Below the pieces are notes generated by a model. It had not been told where the DNA came from. It did not search any database and saw only the letters and a program-made list of their open reading frames with translations. A stretch of DNA of 64,000 bases from Molanna angustata (taxonomy: Eukaryota > Arthropoda > Insecta > Trichoptera > Molannidae): assembly GCA_963576475.1 (NCBI GenBank), contig OY754965.1:2825831-2889830 (forward strand), read 5' to 3'. The translations under genes and the position numbers were made by a program. Numbering within the stretch: position 1 is the stretch's first letter; every line of letters begins with the position of its first letter. Positions 52,292 to 63,914 of the stretch are shown piece by piece.

Positions 52292-53815
52292 TTTTTTTTG
52301 TATATTATCTGTTTAAATATGTTTAAATAGTTGTCACAACTCAATATTTCATTGTTTTTATCAGATTCGTAATCCATGTTTAGTAACGACTATGATTTTG
52401 TACTGAAAAAGTTGAGTACTATATACCAAACATTGTGATTTCATTTATGGCCCTTAAAAACCGGAAAAAAAAAATTATTTAGTATATTTAGTAGACATGC
52501 CCTTCGCTATAATTGTATTCAAGGATTCGTTTTTCATTATTTGTATTTTAATGAAGCTATTAACAACATATGTATGTAGGAAATTTAACTATCAACTTTG
52601 ATAACTACGTATGTACTTACCTATTGTGACAAATATACATCTATATACTCTATAATATAATATTTATATACCTGGGTAACTAACTACACATGAAATATTA
52701 TTATGCTGAATAGTTTCAGTGAACGAATAATGTACATAATTGGCTAATGTAAGACGATGAAAACAAAAAAAAAGGTTTTAAAACCTTTTTTTTGAAATGA
52801 GTTTTAAATTTGCGCCGTCATTTTGCGCAGACAGAATGTAGGTAATTTATATTGAGAAAAAATCGACCAATGCGAAGATTTATCACTATAATACACCTAT
52901 TCTAGAGATATAACTTATCCGAGGCTATAGTAGGCTATATAATGTAGTATATTTTGAAAATGATTTCCCTCAAAAGATACGTCTTTGAAATAAGGAACAG
53001 TTTGTATGTACATCTTTATTCTATTGCATGAGTTTGATGAATTGTGAATTTGTTTAATACTTTTCTTATAGGTATAATTAGTTTTGGTAAAACACTTTTT
53101 TATTTTTTTATTATTAGTAACCAAAAAAGTACAAAGCCTATGAAGTAGATTTTTTCTTCAATCGAAAGAGGATATGGCTGAGTTTTTTTATTATTATAAT
53201 ATTTTAATAACTATTTTTGATATTTAAAAAAAACTCTAAATTTTGCCTTTTTTGCACGATAAAATGTTGTATATCACATATCAGGTGATATACAACATTT
53301 TTTCATGTTTCATACATTAGAAGGTAATTTAATTTAGTGTATATTTTTGCGTACATCCGTATACCCAGGATATACATGGCCTTAAATGTGGTTGACTTGA
53401 TGTTGTGAAATTAAAATATAAAGACAAACTTATAAGATGTAAGTATAAAGAGAACAAGTAAATAAAAAAAATAATAATGAGGCCACCCTTTTCAAAGATT
53501 TCTTCACAACATCAAAGATTTCATGTTTAGAAATGTAAATTTTTATTACTGGTAAAAACAGTAACACGTAAAAATAGTAAAATATTATGTTTGCACGAAA
53601 CGCATAGCTTTGTTTACTTTATATGAAATACAAAATTGTTTGATTATATCAAAATATCGGATGAATCAAGCTGGAACATGCAATGCCATCGGGAATAAAC
53701 AAATTCTGAAAGATTCAGAATTCTAACTGGTCGGGAAGTTAGTTGAAATTCGATTGCAAAATTCCAGTTTAGACAGAAAGAGACGTGAAGTTAAAGAAAT
53801 GGGTATAATAAAGGT
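52292..53815. other. AT-rich sequence without recognisable gene
   Basis: 53270-53300 contains a hairpin GTTGTATATCACATATCAGG with TGATATACAAC. 53700-53775 shares words with 29810-29895. 52776-52796 is AAAAAGGTTTTAAAACCTTTTTTT, a short palindrome. The 69-codon minus frame at 52915-53124 is AT-rich noise. Confidence 0.35.
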
Positions 53816-53819
53816 AAAT

Positions 53820-54215
53820 GAGAGGTAGATGTTGCCCAAGTAAAGACTATACCTCAAAAAATATGAAAAGGCTACCTAATAAGTGAGCATGGATGCGAGA
53901 GTTTGGGAATGTAAGTTCATCTCCCATAGGTCCCTTGCTAGACAGAGGACAACACGTTATAAGTCAGGTATTGATGAGCAGCAGCTGCTGTATCAAGGAG
54001 AGAAAGTGAAAACCTTGAGAGTTCAGTAATGATGGGGAGTGTTCCAAGAAGAAGACCAATGTGATGGATCGACCAGATAAAGGAAGGTGCTAACTACACG
54101 ATAAGATTTGCAACACTCCATGCTGGAGACCGAGAAGCCTGGATGAGCATTGTGCATTGTGCAGGGTCCATCTGTTGGAGATCACGACCCTCAGTCATGA
54201 ACGATGCAGATAGAG
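53820..54215 (+). mobile_element. RTE-like LINE tail
   Basis: Plus translation with breaks: SENLESSVMMGSVPRRRPM, WIDQIKEGANYTIRFATLHA, GDREAWMSIVHCAGS and nucleotide end CCCTCAGTCATGAACGATG. The pattern MMG-x-RRRP-x-WIDQI-x-GDREAW is the C-terminus of LINE polyproteins. Confidence 0.65.
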
Positions 54216-54219
54216 AGAA

Positions 54220-56195
54220 AGATGTTAAATGTTCTTATAGCACCATGTCGAATTAACAATTCACAGGATATTGATATGCAGTTTTACGAGATAAGAGGTG
54301 GGTACATGTCATTTAAAGAGAATAAGAACACAAAAACAATGTCAGAGATGACAAACTAAAGTAGACAACGTTTGAAAAGATAAAACTGTATTAATATCAG
54401 GTATTTACATATTCTATAGGGTACACTTAGGTGAAACTTGGACGATGTTAGACCATCTTGGAACGAAAAGGAGTATGAACTCTTATATTATCACTATAAA
54501 ATGGAGCCGTAGATCTGCTATCTCTCAATTCCATAGGTCCATAGGGGACATGACGTGATGGTATGTATACACCTATGTGAAATATGGATAGTATTCTAAC
54601 AAAATATAATGTTTATAATAGTTAACAACTAAGTATGTTGGTATGTACACATTTCCTCTTCCTGTTAGATTGTGTAAGACGGTTGAACCTTTTTGTTAAC
54701 TAAACAACAATACAATAATTGAAGGACAATTGATGTTGATTAATCACAACAAATAACTTATTATGTCTTCACATGACAACGATATCAATAATCTATTTAA
54801 TTATTATTATTGGAAAACACATCATCATATTGTATGTACTTGATGTGGTTACATTTTAATATGTTACCGAGATACTTATATGACCAGATTCAGACAGAAG
54901 TTCAAGACAAACACTTTTTTGAATATGAAACGATCGACCGAAATTGTCTTTGAAGTCAATACGAACGACCAGAATGCAACAGGACGAGTGACCATAATAA
55001 GCATTGATCAAAACATGAACCACGAAAAATATGCTTTAACCATGAGTGACCAAACAAGGATTTCTACCAAAAAAAGCTAAGATGCCAATATGACCTAACA
55101 AAAATAGTATGCAGTGATTTAAAATATTGTTGTTTTCCACTATTACCACTATTTCTGCGTATCGACCGACCTCTAGCAGATCACATGAAAAACTTTAGTG
55201 GAATCAAAGGTCATTGCAAAAATTGCAGACCAAAAATGGCTTTAGTTTCTATAGAAATGAATGAACTACTGCATGGGTTATTTTTTCCTTAAACGGGTTA
55301 TCAAACACAGATTTGATTCCAACATGAAATCCCTCAAAAATCTCAAAATAAATTTTTATCCTTGCAAAAACTACTAAAATATTAATTCGAAGCTACCAAA
55401 AATATACAATAGGTCGTATATATTTATCACTTCGAAGATATCAGTATTCATTCATTCGGGTAGCATTATTTGAAACGTCAACTATTGACTATTATTATGC
55501 AAATAATAGAAAAATCAGGTAATTATGTCAAAACTACTGTAGTTAGTCAATACCACCGTGAACTTGTATCCCGATACACAATGGCCAATCAATTAGAAGT
55601 CGCTTAGACTTCAGTCACTTAGATCGTTACTGAATTTGTTTCAAATGTAAAAACAAAAACAGAGATGAATCAGAAAACAAAGATTGGTAAAATGACAGAA
55701 TTCCTAAGTTTATAATAATAACTATGTGCTTACTCAAGGTTCAAAACCGTTAGTATTTGTGAGTATTCCTCTACCAATTTTATTAGATTTGCTTGAAAAA
55801 TCAGTTACAACAGAAACACAATATCTAGTTTTCTAGCAGCAATTATCAAATTGCAATTGTATCGATGACAGTCAACTTTCATAAAAAAGGAACTAGAGGC
55901 GACCTGCATTGGTCAAAAAAGAAAAATACAAATGTTAACGTGCACAATAAGGATCTCTCCAAGAGCCCAGACTAATAATTCGATATTGTTTTGAGACAAC
56001 TGCAGGTTTACTGAATGTGTCTACATTAAGAGATACATATGTAATTCAATTTATTTGAGTCACAATAATTCCTCAACAAATCAAACATGTTAAAATTAAC
56101 AAAGTGATATAGTTTCAAAGAAAACATCTAGTAAGATACACATAAGTATAGGGAAAAAAACAACACATAGATAATAATAGATGATAATAATAATA
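54220..56195. other. Gene-free sequence
   Basis: 54535-54575 has a LINE-tail-like GACATGACGTGATGGTATGT. The frame 54880-55080 (66 codons) has ragged GACCAGA/GACCAAA repetition but no family resemblance. No other feature is recognised. Confidence 0.35.
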
Positions 56196-56198
56196 GAT

Positions 56199-56358
56199 GA
56201 TGGGACACGGAAGGAGCCTCCACGTAGATTGAGTTTCGGTTAACTTCGGAAAAGCAATCGGGCGTCCCTGGAAACGGCAGAATGCCGGCCAATCCTTCCA
56301 CCACCGGAGCACCAACCAATATGATGGTGTTCCGGACACGGAAAGTAGTAAGTAAGTA
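56199..56358. mobile_element. Possible 160-bp retro-insertion
   Basis: A GC-rich block (GGGACACGGAAGGAGCCTCC ... GTGTTCCGGACACGGAAAG) stands between near-identical AT words TAGATGATAATAA on both sides (56176-56190; 56357-56370). The block may be a short SINE or LINE end, but no promoter boxes or known tail were found. Confidence 0.35.
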
Positions 56359-56617
56359 GATGATAATAAAAATATATTAAACGAAAACACGAAAATAATA
56401 TCTGGAGCCATCCACTTGAATTAAATAATACAGAGAATTGTACAGATGATTCTTTATGACATTAATACAATAAAACATGTCAAATAAACAAAACAATTTA
56501 TTAAATTTATTATTGTTGTTACACGACAACTCATCAATGTCAATAAAATATAATTAAAGTCACATGAAAAAAAACATATTATACTAACCCAGACTAAAAT
56601 ATACAATTATAGGCTTA

Positions 56618-56666
56618 AATAATATAGGCAACCTGTTAGATTGGCTAACAGGTTGCCTATATTATT
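56618..56666. repeat. Perfect 22-bp-stem hairpin
   Basis: AATAATATAGGCAACCTGTT-AG pairs exactly with CTAACAGGTTGCCTATATTA-TT around the 5-nt loop ATTGG. A third copy of CTGTTAGATTGGCTA follows at 56681. Confidence 0.9.
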
Positions 56667-56781
56667 GGAATCATTTTTCCTGTTAGATTGGCTACTGTTT
56701 CAACAAATACTACGTTATAAATATAATTAGACTAATTTGGATTCCTTAAGCTTCAAAAATACATGAGATTGGTTGGTTTTA

Positions 56782-56925
56782 TCAATGTGTACTTATTTCT
56801 CTTATTTCCTGTTCAATTTGCTGCCAAAACTGGTTTAAATTTTTTAGTAAATCTTCAATGAAGCCAGAAGGATTCTCCTTATTTTTGTAAAACAAAGGAC
56901 AGTAATATTTTGTTCCAGAGCTCAT
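56782..56925 (-). CDS. Candidate small protein, 47 codons, unidentified
   Basis: I do not recognise this product. ATG at 56925 and TGA at 56784-56782 on the minus strand. The translation begins MSSGTKYYCPLFYKNKENPS, continues GFIEDLLKNLNQFWQQIEQE and ends IREISTH. The C-terminal half is a predicted amphipathic helix (FIEDLLKNLNQFWQQIEQEI). Amino acid composition is balanced (C, P, G, D, W, Q present), unlike the K/N/I/Y-rich noise frames around it. No splice signal or poly(A) signal decides the matter. It could be a real microprotein, one exon of a larger gene, or a transposon remnant. Confidence 0.3.
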   Translation of the reverse strand: MSSGTKYYCPLFYKNKENPSGFIEDLLKNLNQFWQQIEQEIREISTH

Positions 56926-56929
56926 ATGG

Positions 56930-58530
56930 AGAGAGTATTAAAGAAAAATTAAAAATCTCATGGTTTCAAGCCCAGAGATGCATACATCGTGTTTTCAGAT
57001 CTAGCAATGAACAAAATTGAACAATCAATTAATAGTCATTTGATAATACTTACACTGTTTACATGATTTTGGTTGTTATTAAGAAATTTATTGTTTATGA
57101 AAATTATTGTATTTGAAAATGTTTGCGACGTAAAAACTATAATTGACGTTTATATTGACAAATAGCAATACTAATAAGACGTGCTTATTGTGAGACAGAA
57201 TCACTATAGAAGCGAACTGATCTTAAACCTTAAACCACAAGAAACGTGAAGTTGAAATCTAATAATGCATCAAATAAAATAATAATAAGTTTAAAAAACG
57301 TTAAAAAAGAATAACTTATGAATAAAATTGATATATCTATAGATTGATTGAGATTCGGCTCAAAGGACCCATGTAAATGATATTGATTTAAATCGAATGA
57401 AACCCAACACAGTGTTAATGAGTGAAATTGAATTTCTTGAATAGTGAGTTGGATTACCAACTGTTACATGGAAAATATAAAAATATACCGCAGACATAAT
57501 TTTATGTTTCAACTACTGGTCTCTCAATAGCTTCGGTCGAAAGACAGAAGCGTCTGGATGAATTTTGTTGTGAGACAACAGTGGCTTTCCAAGATGAACA
57601 TGTCCTTCAGTAAATCGAACATAAATTATTTTTATCATTTTATTTTTCTGTAGAAAGCAGACGATCTTTCGGAGTTGTCTTAAGTTACTGATTGCTTTGA
57701 CGGTATCATTATGTTTTATGTAAATAAGAAATAAATTGTTCTCTTGTTATGGATTCACAGAAGATGCTTACTTAATTATATCATCTGATCTGTTTTTACG
57801 TAATTAATACATATCACATAAATCATCACATATTTTAATAGTATTTAATGACTTTTATATTGCAATCAATATAATTGTGATTTCATAATATTTTTCTTTG
57901 CACATGTCAAACCCGGCACTGAAGACCATCGTTCTTCGCTTACGTTCATTGTATATTATACTAGCAGGTAGGTATATAGATATCTTGTACAGATGAGTTT
58001 TCATTGTTTGAACAGAATTTGCATATTATGCAAATCAGTGTATTGTGAAAATTATGAGGAATTGCAGATTTGCGAAAAGCATTCATCATCACACGACTGA
58101 TTAATATTTAAATTGCTGATGTGCCTGACCGAAACACTGCGTGCTCTCAACAGAAGCTAAAGTATTTTGACTGTGTCGTTTTATGAAATATGATGAATTT
58201 CAAAATTGTCAAGGACCTATTCAAATGTATTTCTTAAACTTTCTCAAAATAATTGTTTGAAATTGAATGTGTTTTTCAAATTTTTGTGTAAACCATCAAC
58301 AATTATTATAGAATTACAACCTCCATCTTTCTCAACAATCTAATTTAATTAATTTGTGGGTCTGTTTTCCTACTTCTCCACTTATCTCTGTCAGGTACAT
58401 CAATTTCTGTAACTTTGCAAAACATAATACATTTAGTGTCTTTCCATCTGGTTTTTGGACTATTATATAGGTATAGGGGTATACAGATCATTGTCGACAT
58501 TTCCGTGTATCAACCTTGCGTTCTTGAATT
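56930..58530. other. Gene-free AT-rich sequence
   Basis: No repeat or gene recognised. The 76-codon minus frame at 57230-57460 is hydrophobic AT-rich translation without homology that I can see. Confidence 0.35.
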
Positions 58531-58532
58531 TA

Positions 58533-58995
58533 ACTAGTTGCATGTAACACATGAGATCCAACTGTCGGTAGGGATAGTATGTATAGTTGAGGAATAAGTA
58601 CCAAACTATAAACCCATAAATCCAAATTATTGTATATTTTAAAATATTTTGTTTTCTATACAACACATGTAGGTATGTATGTCAAGATAGGATAGTATGG
58701 AGGTCAGTCCTTTTTTCCTACCCGGAATATGAAAACAGCATGATGGTATGTATGTATGTTTAGATATTAAGTATCAAACTATTAAGTCTTCTTAGATATT
58801 GTGTATAGTGTATAGGCGACTGCCATACAAATTGTATGAAGCGATGTCGTCACTAAATTCAATTTTTATAAAAATTGTTAAAAAAAAATTGAGATGTACT
58901 TCTACAATATTGATATTTTAAAAAAAAAATTAAATAATCTTGTTGGGGTGTTTCGCCACGCACGCACGCACGCACGAATCGACAGTTGGACAAAT
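58533..58995 (+). mobile_element. Family D element, internally deleted single arm
   Basis: Starts ACTAGTTGCATGTAACACAT, with GAGATCCAACTGTCGGTAGG, and follows the left arm of 21291-23656 to TTGTTGGGGTGTTTCG. It then jumps to a (CGCA)n run and the inner end AATCGACAGTTGGACAAATC / GATAGTTGGATAA. It shows that a single arm with both end motifs exists as a separate copy. Confidence 0.85.
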
Positions 58996-59129
58996 CGATA
59001 GTTGGATAAGTTATATTGTGTTTTTCGAGAATTTTACGAATGTACAAAATATTTGAATTAATTTGTCGTTCGAAATCGTAATTCCTAAAACATTATTAAA
59101 TTCTATGTTTTGCCGACATGTTTCAAAAT

Positions 59130-59272
59130 CTTCTTCTTCGATGGCTCTACGGCCCATATCGAGCCTTGGCCTCCATGAGTCTTCGCCTCCAACCTCTCCT
59201 GTCTCCCGCCTCGGCATTCCAATCTGTTGCCTGGAGCAGTTCGGCAGCATCTCTCCTAACTTCGTTTTCCCA
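59130..59272 (-). mobile_element. 143-bp LINE tail with 17-bp target duplication
   Basis: CCGACATGTTTCAAAAT is perfect at 59113-59129 and 59273-59289. The minus strand reads RRDAAELLQATDWNAEAGDR, RGWRRRLMEAKARYGP and stop, then a (GAA)n tail. It is the extreme C-terminus of an RTE-like polyprotein and one of the shortest LINE insertions in the window. Confidence 0.9.
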
Positions 59273-59289
59273 CCGACATGTTTCAAAAT

Positions 59290-59892
59290 AGGTAAGTAAA
59301 TATCGGAAAGCATATTTTTATAAATTATTGATTAATTTTTTTATATAAAATGAATGTACTAGTAATACAAGTAGCTACTAAATCTTAATCAAATGCTTGC
59401 GTCACAAGGTAATCCATTTATTTTAATCTGGCGAAAATATCAGCCAAATCCAGATAAAACAAGCCATCAGTGATTATATACAACCTTTCGATAACTGATA
59501 ATGAGTAGGAATTATTGACACTTTTAAGGTCTTTGGACGTAACGTAAGAAATATTTTATTGACCTTGTAATATTCTCAGTGCATGATGAAGATCTTTGAA
59601 CTCAAGGAGAATGACAGCAAGGAAAGAGTTGATTTTGACTGTATTGATGGCTGTAAACATAGCTACAATTTTATTAAAATAGCAAATCAGAAATATATCA
59701 GGAAACAATTTATTGTGAAGAAAAAATGTCCGATTGAAATAATTTACGATCAACATTGATCAATTGCAAATACTTAAAACACGATTATATTGAAAGAAAA
59801 CTAAATGTTATGTTAATAATAAATGCACTTTATGAGAAGAGGGAAGTACCAACTCCTGTAACATATAATCCAAGGGAGAAAATGACCAGCAC
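59290..59892. other. Unassigned sequence
   Basis: No repeat or gene recognised. Confidence 0.35.
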
Positions 59893-60019
59893 GTCGAAGA
59901 ATTTAACTAGAGCTTATAAAACGCACTGGTCATTTTACCAATGTCGGATGAGTTGTCAAAGTTGACATTAAACGCGAAAATTTTCAACACAAATAATAAT
60001 AAGTTGTATTAAAAATAGT

Positions 60020-60592
60020 TAGGGCCAATATTATGTACAATTAAATGCTTGATTGTCGATTTTCTCTATGGTTTTCGGCATGTCTATGGTTAATCGGAGT
60101 TTAACGTTATTTCATTACAAAATCAACGTTGATCGTCAATTACGAACTGTCAAAAATAGATTGGCCGTTTTTCGGCAATCAAGTGAGTTAATTGTGTTTT
60201 TTGTTAGCAAAGAATTGTCAACTGTGAACATAACCTTTGTACGTTTTGTATTTTTTTATTATCCGCTATATTTGATTATTATATTTTTTTAATGGAGTCC
60301 GAGTCAAGTGACGATGAAGTATTCAATATGTTTCTAAATAGAAAGGGAGAAAGCAAAAAATGTACGACCAGATTTTATCACCATGTATGATGAATACGAT
60401 CAATGTTTTTAACACGGGTAACGGTGTTACGGTGTAACGGTGTGTTAAAAACATTGATCGACAATTAGTTGATTTTTTCTTAATTGTGTATTGAAATAAC
60501 CAAATTTCTAAATTGGCAATTACGAATCTAATCGACGATCAGTTGATTGACGATTAACTCCATTTTTGATTGTCCATTGAAATATTGGCCAT
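60020..60592. mobile_element. Possible Harbinger-type element inside the fold-back arm
   Basis: Ends GGGCCAATATTATGTACAAT and ATTGTCCATTGAAATATTGGCC are inverted with a few mismatches. Preceding TTA might be a 3-bp duplication, but its partner is not clear. The interior has nested inverted words (TTGATCG, CAATTAC). An acidic 32-codon frame inside (60292-60390) fits the start of such a transposase, weakly. Confidence 0.45.
60292..60390 (+). pseudogene. 32-codon acidic ORF, possible transposase N-terminal remnant
   Basis: Reads MESESSDDEVFNMFLNRKGE then SKKCTTRFYHHV and stop. The start is Ser/Asp/Glu-rich, as seen at the N-terminus of many insect Harbinger transposases, which then continue with an R-rich stretch that is not present. 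It is too short to function. The assignment rests mostly on its position inside an element with GGGCCAATATT ends. Confidence 0.3.
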
Positions 60593-60858
60593 TGGTATCA
60601 TACAATTACAAATAATGTTGAGAAATCTAATTTATTTGATAAATGTGATCAAATGCGAATACATAATAATCTTTTTTCCTAACCTAAAATGACAAAGGTG
60701 TTGATAAAATTATTCCTGCAACCAATTTCCATTCAATTTATAAAGCATATCATTAATGACTAACTAAACCTAACCAAAAAATTAAAGGGAATATATATTT
60801 ACGTACACATCATACTATTATTTCGATGTCATATTTTATTACATCCCGTATAATTTTC

Positions 60859-60900
60859 GGTTAGGTTAGGTTAGGTTAGGTTAGGTTAGGTTAGGTTAGG
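60859..60900 (+). repeat. Interstitial telomere-type repeat, (TTAGG)8
   Basis: GG followed by eight perfect TTAGG units, then TTTAGTTAGTG. TTAGG is the canonical insect telomere unit. It lies near the centre of the 59895-61212 fold-back, whose opposite arm shows CTAAACCTAACC at 60763-60775. Confidence 0.95.
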
Positions 60901-61214
60901 TTTAGTTAGTGTTTAATGATAATAGCGATTTGCTTTATAAATTAAACATAAATTGGTTGCAGGAAAAATTTTATCAACACCTTTGCCGTTTGAGGTTAGG
61001 AATAAGTTTATTAGGTATTCGTGTTTGTCAAGCAATTTGATCACATCTTTCAAATAAATTATATATGTCAAAATATTTTTATCAAATTTTATGATTTTCA
61101 ACAACACTATTTTCTATGTTTAAATTATCGCGTTTAATGTCAACTTTGTCAGGTCATCCAAAATATGTAAAATAACCAGTTCATTTTCCAAGTTCTAGTT
61201 AGAATTTATTGACT

Positions 61215-62200
61215 CAGTAGACAGTGAGCCGTGATTTAGGAAAAACATCAACGAATGTGAATCGACTCTAGATCTAGAGCAACAGAGAAAATCTGTTAAA
61301 ACCTATATTTGATATTTTTACTTTTCTAAGGTCATAGACGTTAACTAGGGCCTTAACGGGAGACTTCTTTATTAGTATCGGATCTATGAAATAATATAGG
61401 TGCCTACGCTTAAATTTTAAAGCTTTTAAATTTAAACTGTATTAATTTTCTTTCGTCTTCTATGGAAAAATGTTCTCAATTGAAGTTTCCATAGAGATAA
61501 ACATCATTATCTTTGTTCATAGTGAAGTTGGCGTCACAATGTTTAATGTTTAGCCGGTTGTGTTTGAACACGCGACTAACAAATCTGTTATTTTAACTGT
61601 TCTGCGTCATCGCCAACATATTTTTACAATTAAATGAATTAATAAAATTTAGTATATGACAACAGTAGATGTATGGATGATATAATATTGTCATGGAGCA
61701 ATAGACATCTAACTGATATTCTCATGTTAGCAATGGCGACTGCTGCTGATAATTATCCACAATTTGTTTATCATTCTCGACTTTAATTGAAGTCACATGA
61801 AAACAATTGACAAGTCTGATCGCCATTATAGAAAATATTGAACTTTTGCGAATGGTGATTTCATACACCCATCCACTCCATATCTTCTATCTACCTCAAA
61901 TTAATTATCGATTCGCTTTGTATAAATGTTTGGTTAATGTAACACTGGAATCTTTTTTACGATTTCATCATGTCAGTCGATAAATTTCAATGGATTTTGT
62001 TTTTTTGACAAACTTTGTATCTCAATAGAAACGAAGTTGGAATATATATTTACACGAACACTGGGAAATCAGGCGCCTACAGGGTTCAAGACCGCACTTG
62101 CGCAACGATTAACAATATTATTGAGTTCCCTTTTCAATCCAAATTTTGAAAGTTCTATGTAATGTTATGTGATTTTTTTTGAAAATTTATTCTTACGCAT
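61215..62200. other. Unassigned sequence
   Basis: 62070-62150 (CAGGCGCCTACAGGGTTCAA, GAGTTCCCTTTTCAATCCAA) is a fragment related to the MITE at 40521-40810. Otherwise no gene or repeat is recognised. Confidence 0.35.
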
Positions 62201-62204
62201 CTAT

Positions 62205-62756
62205 TAAACGAATGGGTTGTGGCCAACGCTAAACTCCTCACTAACAAGTCACGACATAAAGTATTCAAATTTTGAATGGAAATTTTTCAGCATTTTCATG
62301 AAAAGAGTTTGTTCAATTATTTTTTTATTTAAATATTTTATTATGAAAACTTGATAATTCTTCCATGACATTTTATCAAAGTGATGTCTTTTACCTGAAC
62401 TTGGAGTCACTTTTAAATATTTGACGTTTAAAAAAAATGAGAAACACTATTCAGATATCCCTCAAAATCTAATGGGGTCTAAGTGAGTATTAGATATACA
62501 TATTTGCAAAATTTGAAAATAATCGAATGAGTACTTTAGTCTATAATTGATAAAGTAAAATAAACACGCCGTACATAGCACACAGCACGCAGCACAGAGC
62601 ACATAGCACACACAGATACATTGTGATGAAACTTTCAGAATACAATCTCAGCATGATACTAGGTGATAATCTGCAATATAAAAAATAGCCTTAAAAATTG
62701 CATAATCATAACCACCCACTGCATCCCCGTGGGTTAGTGAGGAGTAAAATTAGCTT
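62205..62756 (+). mobile_element. Family A element, complete linear copy
   Basis: Begins TAAACGAATGGGTTGTGGCC, AACGCTAAACTCCTCACTAA and ends CGTGGGTTAGTGAGGAGTAA. The subterminal CTCCTCACTAAC / GTTAGTGAGGAG is an inverted repeat. It contains no LINE insertion and no long CA tract (only CACACA at 62610), so it is the reference form. Confidence 0.8.
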
Positions 62757-62778
62757 TGTAAACAATATTTAGATTTTT

Positions 62779-62972
62779 AGATGGGTCGATGGCAGAGCGG
62801 TTAGCGCGCTGGGATAGTAATCCAGTGATCGCGAGTTCGAATCCTGCCTCGACCGATTTCGTTCACCTATAGCACAAGCATTTATTTGATTATTTTAGGG
62901 AACGTAGGAAGATGTATATGTACTTGTTTAACACGGACATATTCATTTTTAATATAAAAAAAAAAAAAAAAT
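62779..62972 (+). mobile_element. tRNA-derived SINE (family S) with poly(A)
   Basis: GATGGGTCGATGGCAGAGCG, GTTAGCGCGCTGGGATAGTA, ATCCAGTGATCGCGAGTTCG, AATCCTGCCTCGACCG with A and B boxes, body to ACACGGACATATTCATTTTT and an A tract ending at 62971. It is the best preserved member here. Confidence 0.88.
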
Positions 62973-62974
62973 AA

Positions 62975-63770
62975 TGCCACGATCATACCATACCCGATGT
63001 GACAATATTGTTGCATAGATGTCTCATACATGCGTAGATGTCGTAGATGTCATAGATGTTCTATTAATTCACACTCTTTGCTGAATGAAGGAAGAGATGT
63101 ATATGCATCCCTTTGTTGCCATGCGATCCCCAAGATTGAAACTAAAGACTAGACTAAGACTACTATCGTATAGTCATAAAATTAAAAATGTGAATCATAA
63201 AATTTATTGATTGTTAAATAGTTGATAAACCATCCTATCGATGCAAAACGAAATAAAATAGTCAATTTAATTAATGTGGAATGAATATAATGACAATCGA
63301 TAGAGTAATGGCTCCCCTTGACCTTGAGAACCACTGCCAAGGCAATTATTTTCGCCAAATAGTACCGCGGCACTTTCAAAGAGTGTTCAAAGTGCTTATT
63401 ATTCAATTAGTTATACTGTTCATTGTTGTATTGGAAAAAGAAAAAAAAATGGTTGTATAAAAACAATAAATTAATTTATGGTCAAAAATAAAAGTGGTTA
63501 TTAAAAACTAAAAACATTATTTGTGAGGTTAGAGTTTTGTGAATATTGAACCTATCCACGAAGATCTCAACATTAAGAGAGCATATAATGACTGAAGACA
63601 TGATAATATATTAAAACCGTATAATACATGTTAGTAAGGATAACTATCGCGTGCTCTTAAAAAAGGATTTAAATTTACAGTACCATTAAATTTGTTGATT
63701 TTTAGCATATTAAGCATAAACTTGATGAGTACGAGTGAGTGATAATTCCAAACATTAAATGTTATTATAT
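62975..63770. other. Unassigned sequence
   Basis: Contains GTAGATGTC/ATAGATGTC short repeats (63015-63060). No gene is recognised. Confidence 0.35.
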
Positions 63771-63771
63771 A

Positions 63772-63905
63772 AATAGGTCGGCCGAGAAAAGGATGACTCG
63801 ACCACGAACGGCATTCTGAAAAAGGTAAGAAGCATGAACAACAGACGAATATGTAAGAATGAGACAAAACAAGATAGAATAATGTGGCGTTCGGTCCTCT
63901 AAAAC
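63772..63905 (+). mobile_element. RTE-like LINE tail
   Basis: Nucleotide words GGTCGGCCGAGAAAAGGATG, AACGGCATTCTGAAAAAGGT, GAAGCATGAACAACAGACGA and GTGGCGTTCGGTCCTCT match the C-terminal codons of the 25741-26020 family. It is truncated before the TATG tail. Confidence 0.7.
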
Positions 63906-63914
63906 CTTTTATTT

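Larger units (their letters stand above)
59895..61212. mobile_element. 1.3-kb imperfect fold-back around a (TTAGG)8 block, with a nested insertion
   Basis: Left arm words GAATTTAACTAGAGCTTA, ACTGGTCATTTTAC, CAAAGTTGACATTAAACGCG, then after an insertion GATCAAATGCGAATAC, AAAGGTGTTGATAAAATT, CCTGCAACCAATTT and TAACTAAACCTAACC. All appear as reverse complements on the right (61200 back to 60895). Arms are about 80-90% alike by eye. The left arm is interrupted at about 60018-60590 by a different element. The minus frame 60913-61107 is a shadow of this repeat. Confidence 0.75.

Noticed and set aside
54880..55080. 66-codon plus ORF with repeated NDQN/SDQT-like words
   Set aside because: The peptide repetition follows from short GACCA-type nucleotide repeats; no family similarity.
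59063..59299. 78-codon plus ORF
   Set aside because: It is the antisense shadow of the 143-bp LINE tail whose minus frame matches LINE polyproteins.
60913..61107. 64-codon ORF
   Set aside because: Lies wholly in the right arm of the fold-back; the matching left arm is not open in the same frame.
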